From positions 1-24,456 of the IMG/VR virus record IMGVR_UViG_3300025818_001932: DNA of 24,456 bases; one strand, given 5' to 3'. Position 1 is the stretch's first letter; each line of letters begins with the position of its first letter. A program made the position numbers and the translations under genes. The notes beneath the pieces are model-generated. The model saw only the letters and a program-made list of their open reading frames with translations, was not told the origin of the DNA and made no database searches. Source of the DNA: a virus. Shown in pieces: positions 21,439-24,456 of this stretch.

Positions 21439-23340
21439 ATGACATTACAAATGGCTTTAGATTTGACGGGTAACTTGAAGACTGAGTGGGTTCCTCCTGT
21501 GGACCTGCCGGATATCTTTGATGCAAAGCAAATCGCAATTGATCTTGAGACACGTGACCCTAACCTTAAATCACTGGGACCGGGTTGGGCGCGTAAGGAC
21601 GGGGAAGTGGTGGGTTATGCCGTAGCCATAGACGGCTGGTCTGGCTACTTCCCCGTCAACCATCTGGGCGGCGGCAATCTTGACCGCAGACTTGTAGAGC
21701 GGTGGATGAAGAAAGTCTGCGAGTGCCCCGCCGAAAAGATATTTCACAACGCTCAGTATGACGTGGGTTGGCTTAGAGCCCATGGCATTGAGGTCAAGGG
21801 CAGGATCATCGACACGATGGTCGTCGCTAGTCTGTTGGATGAAAATAGACGGTCCTTCTCTCTAAACAGCGTGGCCTATGACTATTTGAACAAGGTTAAG
21901 TCTGAGAAAGAGTTGATTGAATCGGCACGGGCGTTTGGCTTAGACCCGAAGGCAGAAATGTGGAAAATGCCGTCTATGTACGTGGGGAAATACGCCGAGG
22001 TTGACGCCGAACTGGCCTTGGAACTTTGGAACTATTTTAAAGTAGAGATAGGCAAAGAAGGTCTACATGACATCGTGGACCTTGAACTCAATCTGCTACC
22101 GTGCCTCGTTGATATGACATGGCGTGGGGTGCGCGTCGATCTGGATGCCGCAGAGCGCACAAAAGAGGCGCTGATGAAGAGGGAGGCGTCAGTCAACCGT
22201 GAAATAAAAAAGCTTGTTGGAAGGCCCGTGGAGATATGGGCGGCCCAAAGCCTTGCGAGCGCTTTTGACGAGCTATCAATCCCCTACCCAAAGACAGAGA
22301 AAGGCGCACCGTCTTTTACCAAGGGCTTCTTGACGGACCACGAGCATGAACTCGCAAAGCTTGTGGTCGAAGCACGGTCCTTGAATAAAATACAGGGCAC
22401 GTTTGTCGCAACTATACTCAAGCATGTGGGCGACGACGGACGCATTCACGGGCACATTAATCAAATACGCTCTGATGACGGGGGCACCGTGTCGGGACGT
22501 ATCTCCATGAGCAATCCTAACCTACAGCAAATCCCGGCCCGCGATCCTGAGTTAGGTCCTATGATCCGGTCTTTGTTTCTGCCGGAAGAAGGTGAGGAGT
22601 GGGCGTCCATTGACTTCTCGCAACAAGAACCACGGATCTTGGTCCACTACGCTTCTGTTTTTGGGCGGTCAAGAAACGTCCCGCTTCGAGGCGTCGAGGA
22701 GTTTGTGGACGGTTATAACAATAACCCCGACATGGACTTCCACACAATGGTCGCCGACATGGCCCAGATCAGTCGTAAACAGGCCAAGACAATAAATCTT
22801 GGAATGATGTACGGCATGGGGGTCAACAAGTTATCTGAGCAGTTGGACATCCCGATTGACGATGCCAAGACGTTAATCAACCAATACCATGAGCGGGTGC
22901 CTTTTGTAAAAATGCTGATGCGGGGCGTAACGGACAGACTTAACGACAAAGCCAGCAAAGGGGCTATCCGGTCATTAAAGGGCCGCAAGTGTCGGTTTGA
23001 CCTATGGGAGCCTGATACCTTTGAAATGAACAAGGCGTTGCCGTATCAAGAGGCGGTTCTTGAATATGGTCCAACGGCGCGTCTCAAGCGGGCATACACC
23101 TACAAAGCTCTTAACCGTCTTATTCAGGCGTCCGCCGCCGACATGACAAAACAGGCTATGGTAAACGTGTACGAAAATGGTATAGTCCCGTTAATTCAGA
23201 TACACGACGAACTCGCTATCTCTGTTAAAGACAAGGAGCAGGCGGATTCTGTTGCGAGAATAATGGAAAACAGCATACCTCTTGAAGTACCCAACGCTTG
23301 TAGTGTCGAGATTGGCAAGAGTTGGGGAACCGCGGCCTAG
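21439..23340 (+). CDS. polA: Family A DNA polymerase with 3'-5' exonuclease
   Basis: 633 aa, ATG with AGGTG 5 bases upstream, 8 bases after the helicase stop. The proofreading domain is complete: Exo I AIDLETRD (D35, E37), Exo II FHNAQYDVGW (D108), Exo III KYAEVDAEL (D189). The polymerase domain has motif A SIDFSQQEPRIL (D392), motif B RKQAKTINLGMMYGMG (R446, K450, Y458), and motif C QIHDELAIS (H589, D590, E591). There is no 5'-3' exonuclease domain, as in T7-type polymerases. At the place of E. coli Phe762 (T7 Tyr526) it has Leu454 (codon 22798-22800); Leu there is known to lower speed and raise fidelity and is common in temperate-leaning marine phages. It is the replicative polymerase of the phage. 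Very confident. A strong terminator follows. Confidence 0.96.
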   Translation: MTLQMALDLTGNLKTEWVPPVDLPDIFDAKQIAIDLETRDPNLKSLGPGWARKDGEVVGYAVAIDGWSGYFPVNHLGGGNLDRRLVERWMKKVCECPAEKIFHNAQYDVGWLRAHGIEVKGRIIDTMVVASLLDENRRSFSLNSVAYDYLNKVKSEKELIESARAFGLDPKAEMWKMPSMYVGKYAEVDAELALELWNYFKVEIGKEGLHDIVDLELNLLPCLVDMTWRGVRVDLDAAERTKEALMKREASVNREIKKLVGRPVEIWAAQSLASAFDELSIPYPKTEKGAPSFTKGFLTDHEHELAKLVVEARSLNKIQGTFVATILKHVGDDGRIHGHINQIRSDDGGTVSGRISMSNPNLQQIPARDPELGPMIRSLFLPEEGEEWASIDFSQQEPRILVHYASVFGRSRNVPLRGVEEFVDGYNNNPDMDFHTMVADMAQISRKQAKTINLGMMYGMGVNKLSEQLDIPIDDAKTLINQYHERVPFVKMLMRGVTDRLNDKASKGAIRSLKGRKCRFDLWEPDTFEMNKALPYQEAVLEYGPTARLKRAYTYKALNRLIQASAADMTKQAMVNVYENGIVPLIQIHDELAISVKDKEQADSVARIMENSIPLEVPNACSVEIGKSWGTAA

Positions 23341-23378
23341 ACTTCTCACCTCCCTGGCGTCTTTGTCCGCTTAAACTT

Positions 23379-23417
23379 CCCTACGTCCGAACTCGACTGA
23401 GGACGTAGGGATTTTTT
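23379..23417 (+). terminator. Rho-independent terminator of the replication operon
   Basis: CCCTACGTCC (23379-23388) and GGACGTAGGG (23401-23410) form a perfect 10-bp stem with a 12-base loop, followed by A and six T (23412-23417). It lies 38 bases after the polymerase stop and ends the operon that starts near 16873. Confidence 0.93.
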
Positions 23418-23431
23418 CTTGCACTGCCCCG

Positions 23432-23446
23432 ACATATCTTATATGT
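23432..23446. promoter_or_regulatory. Dyad operator candidate upstream of the ribbon-helix-helix gene
   Basis: ACATAT-CTT-ATATGT is a perfect 6+6 inverted repeat with a 3-base centre, 28 bases before the ATG at 23475. It overlaps A/T-rich sequence where the -10 of a promoter for the small operon should lie (weak candidate TTGCAC, 17 bases, TATGTT, 23419-23447). The adjacent gene encodes a likely dimeric DNA-binding protein, so autoregulation is plausible. Confidence 0.5.
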
Positions 23447-23474
23447 TCGCTTATCTATTGAATTGGAGATTATG

Positions 23475-23666
23475 ATGGATACCAACAAATGGAAAAGCGT
23501 ACTGGTTCCTGTCCAAACGTACAAAGAAATTAAGAACCGAGCGGTCCGGGAAGGTCGCACAATTAGCGGTCAACTTCGATTAATCCACGCTGAGAGCGAG
23601 ACTTTTAGGAATCTTTATCCCGGAAAAGCTTCAGAGGTTGATTTAGAACCTGTAGATCATGGCTAA
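23475..23666 (+). CDS. Ribbon-helix-helix (Arc/CopG-like) transcriptional regulator
   Basis: 63 aa from the ATG at 23475, with GGAG 6 bases upstream; ATG 23472 and TTG 23463 are in frame but poorly placed. The layout is that of a ribbon-helix-helix dimer: a short strand WKSVLVPVQ, helix TYKEIKNRAVREG, a turn with R-T-I-S, and helix ISGQLRLIHAES. The strand would enter the major groove, with K/S/V side chains reading bases. The acidic tail (SEVDLEPVD) is not part of the fold. It is the first gene after the replication-operon terminator, downstream of a perfect dyad. It probably represses its own promoter and perhaps others; an antitoxin is less likely since the next gene shows no toxin motif. 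Family likely, target inferred. Confidence 0.7.
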   Translation: MDTNKWKSVLVPVQTYKEIKNRAVREGRTISGQLRLIHAESETFRNLYPGKASEVDLEPVDHG

Positions 23667-23808
23667 ATCAAATAGCTTAATAGGGCTTATTTATTACAAA
23701 CCCCTTAAACCAAGGAAACGCACTTCTATTGGCAATAGCTCTTCTACTCGGCCCCTGAACAAACAGAAACGCCGTAGTTTTAAGAAATATAAAGGCCAAG
23801 GGAAGTGA
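23659..23808 (+). CDS. Very basic 49-aa protein
   Basis: 49 aa; the ATG at 23659 lies 8 bases inside the regulator gene and the stop (TGA 23806-23808) overlaps the start of the hydrolase gene (GTGA). Of 49 residues, 15 are Lys or Arg and none is Asp or Glu; the C-terminal third ([16 protein letters not shown]) is the most basic, after a short hydrophobic start (SLIGLIYY). It has no recognisable family. Strong charge suggests binding to nucleic acid or to an acidic host protein, as with many small early phage effectors. Tight coupling on both sides argues that it is a real gene and not chance. I infer nothing more about function. Confidence 0.55.
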   Translation: MAKSNSLIGLIYYKPLKPRKRTSIGNSSSTRPLNKQKRRSFKKYKGQGK

Positions 23809-24296
23809 CCGTTTCTGTGGTTCTTCTGTGTTTGACCCAAGCTATTTTTTTTGAAGCGCGGGGAGAGCCTTTTATTGGCAAGTTGGCGGTCGCTTCGGTT
23901 ATTATGAACCGTGTAGCAGATGAGCGTTTTCCAAACGACGTATGTGGAGTCGTATACCAGGGTCCAACATATAAAACACGGCCCGACTTGCCCGTGCGAC
24001 ACCGCTGCCAATTTAGTTTTTACTGCGACGGTAAGAGCGACGAAATTGACTTCACTAATCAGTCCGCACGAGAGTCTCTACTGGTCGCGTATTTGATTGC
24101 ATCTGGTATGGTATTTGACGTAACAGAAGGCTCTACTTTCTACCATGCTATTTATGTAAATCCTGACTGGGCAGAAACCAAAACCAAAGTGGTTCGAATC
24201 CAAAACCACATCTTCTACAGGTGGGAAGCCTCTAATAAAAAAATTGAAGAGGAAAAGTCTAAAGATGAACTGAGGAAAAGTCTAAAGATGAACTAA
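23805..24296 (+). CDS. SleB/CwlJ-type cell-wall hydrolase
   Basis: 163 aa from the GTG at 23805 (coupled to the preceding TGA); a GTG at 23817 is an alternative. The family pattern is clear: [13 protein letters not shown] with the catalytic Glu (E17), [34 protein letters not shown], then [14 protein letters not shown]. SleB-type hydrolases cut the glycan strand of peptidoglycan; in phages they serve as endolysins or in entry. There is no separate signal peptide, since the first residues run directly into the active-site helix. The last 15 residues come from a 23-base tandem duplication that shifts the frame (see 24249-24294). It is the second wall-degrading enzyme here, far from the M15 endolysin. 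Family strong, stage of action unknown. Confidence 0.85.
   Translation: MTVSVVLLCLTQAIFFEARGEPFIGKLAVASVIMNRVADERFPNDVCGVVYQGPTYKTRPDLPVRHRCQFSFYCDGKSDEIDFTNQSARESLLVAYLIASGMVFDVTEGSTFYHAIYVNPDWAETKTKVVRIQNHIFYRWEASNKKIEEEKSKDELRKSLKMN
24249..24294 (+). repeat. Perfect 23-base tandem duplication at the 3' end of the hydrolase gene
   Basis: The unit beginning GAGGAAAAGTCTAAAGATG is present twice without a mismatch (24249-24271 and 24272-24294). Because 23 is not a multiple of 3, the second copy is read in another frame (KDEL then RKSLKMN). With one copy, the protein would end KDELKT with a TGA at 24302-24304. Confidence 0.95.
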
Positions 24297-24324
24297 AGAC
24301 TTGACGTATGGGATATTATTTCCT

Positions 24325-24360
24325 ACGTTTCCAACGTCGAGTTCAAAACTCGGTTCTCCA
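24325..24360 (+). other. tRNA 3'-end-like sequence, candidate phage attachment site (attP)
   Basis: TCGAG-TTCAAAA-CTCGG (24337-24353) has the exact form of a tRNA T-arm: a 5-bp stem (one T-G) and a loop fitting the G-TTCRANN-C rule. It is followed by TTCTCCA, which could be the 3' acceptor strand, and preceded by a small hairpin ACGTT-TCC-AACGT like a long variable arm. No matching 5' half exists upstream, so this is not a complete tRNA gene. Temperate phages often carry such 3' tRNA fragments as attP, but there is no integrase in the window. Confidence 0.4.
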
Positions 24361-24371
24361 TTGTTGAAGCC

Positions 24372-24404
24372 AAAACCCTCGCCAAAGATATGGCGAGGGT
24401 TTTT
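24372..24404 (+). terminator. Rho-independent terminator
   Basis: AAAACCCTCGCC and GGCGAGGGTTTT pair over an 8-base loop (24384-24391), with a run of five T at 24400-24404. The A-run and T-run symmetry means it can work on both strands, so it would also stop leftward transcripts. Confidence 0.9.
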
Positions 24405-24405
24405 G

Positions 24406-24433
24406 TTGACACGTGTATATGGGATATTATAAG
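24406..24433 (+). promoter_or_regulatory. Sigma-70-type promoter for the gene beyond the window
   Basis: TTGACA (24406-24411), 16-base spacer, TATAAG (24428-24433): a full -35 consensus and five of six in the -10. It starts 2 bases after the terminator T-run and has the same -10 (TATAAG) as the replication-operon promoter at 16861. Confidence 0.8.
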
Positions 24434-24442
24434 TTCTTATTG

Positions 24443-24450
24443 AAAGGAGA
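24443..24450 (+). promoter_or_regulatory. Ribosome binding site of the next gene
   Basis: AAAGGAGA ends 6 bases before the window edge, about 10-15 bases after the expected transcript start, so a gene should begin just past 24456. Confidence 0.65.
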
Positions 24451-24456
24451 ATTAAA

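Larger units (their letters stand above)
24307..24430 (+). repeat. 13-base direct repeat TATGGGATATTAT, two copies
   Basis: TATGGGATATTAT is found at 24307-24319 and 24418-24430, each preceded by TTGAC (24301 and 24406). The second copy lies inside a convincing promoter; in the first, the TTGAC box is too close to act as a -35. The first may be a decayed promoter copy or a second site for the same binding protein. Confidence 0.6.

Noticed and set aside
24301-24319. Promoter made of TTGACG and TATTAT
   Set aside because: The two boxes are only 7 bases apart, far too close for sigma-70; no gene follows before the terminator.
24271-24360. Complete tRNA gene ending in the T-arm-like sequence
   Set aside because: The 5' strand TGAGGAA does not pair fully with TTCTCCA, and although AGTCT/AGACT could imitate a D-stem, the loop lacks the conserved GG. 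Part of it lies in the duplicated coding sequence.
1-24456. CRISPR array, insertion sequence, rRNA or complete tRNA
   Set aside because: No regularly spaced repeats, no transposase or terminal inverted repeats, and no RNA gene pattern were seen on either strand.

Overview
The window is one contiguous piece of a tailed double-stranded DNA phage, most likely podovirus-like. Twenty of its 21 genes lie on the + strand, tightly packed and mostly overlapping at start and stop codons. The tail proteins resemble families I know from marine environmental phages, and the proteins for the ejection apparatus are very large. I infer a marine proteobacterial host, but the sequence does not prove one. No RNA polymerase gene is visible. 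The promoters I can see are of the sigma-70 type, so host transcription is expected.

Layout. 1-3495: tail and receptor-side genes: the 3' end of a tail/fibre protein, a tail-fibre-assembly-like protein, a large tail hub or DNA-stabilisation-like protein, and two small proteins, one with a zinc ribbon. 3503-13771: four large virion or ejection candidates (635, 343, 983 and 1458 aa). The last three have the order and rising size of T7 gp14-gp15-gp16. 13761-15386: an HlyC-like lysine acyltransferase, a Gly/Ala-rich unknown, and an M15 peptidase endolysin. 15375-16823, minus strand: an SNF2-type helicase, converging on the endolysin. 16824-16919: divergent, interleaved promoters. 16920-23340: replication operon: a coiled-coil unknown, a probable ssDNA-binding protein, a TOTE-type archaeo-eukaryotic primase (AEP), a UvrD-like helicase and a family A DNA polymerase, closed by a strong terminator. 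23418-24296: a small operon with a ribbon-helix-helix regulator, a very basic 49-aa protein and a SleB-type cell-wall hydrolase. 24297-24456: no gene; it holds a tRNA-like 3'-end sequence (possible attP), a terminator, a promoter and the ribosome binding site of the next gene. No gap between genes exceeds about 160 bases.

How it fits together. The primase, two helicases, ssDNA-binding protein and polymerase look like a self-contained replisome built on an AEP primase instead of a T7-type primase-helicase. The polymerase carries Leu at the position of E. coli Phe762, which has been linked with slower and often temperate phages. That agrees with the small regulator beside a dyad operator and with the tRNA-like sequence, but no integrase is in view. 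The most striking points are the HlyC-like acyltransferase between virion and lysis genes, and the primase C-terminus, which mimics the SSB tail peptide.
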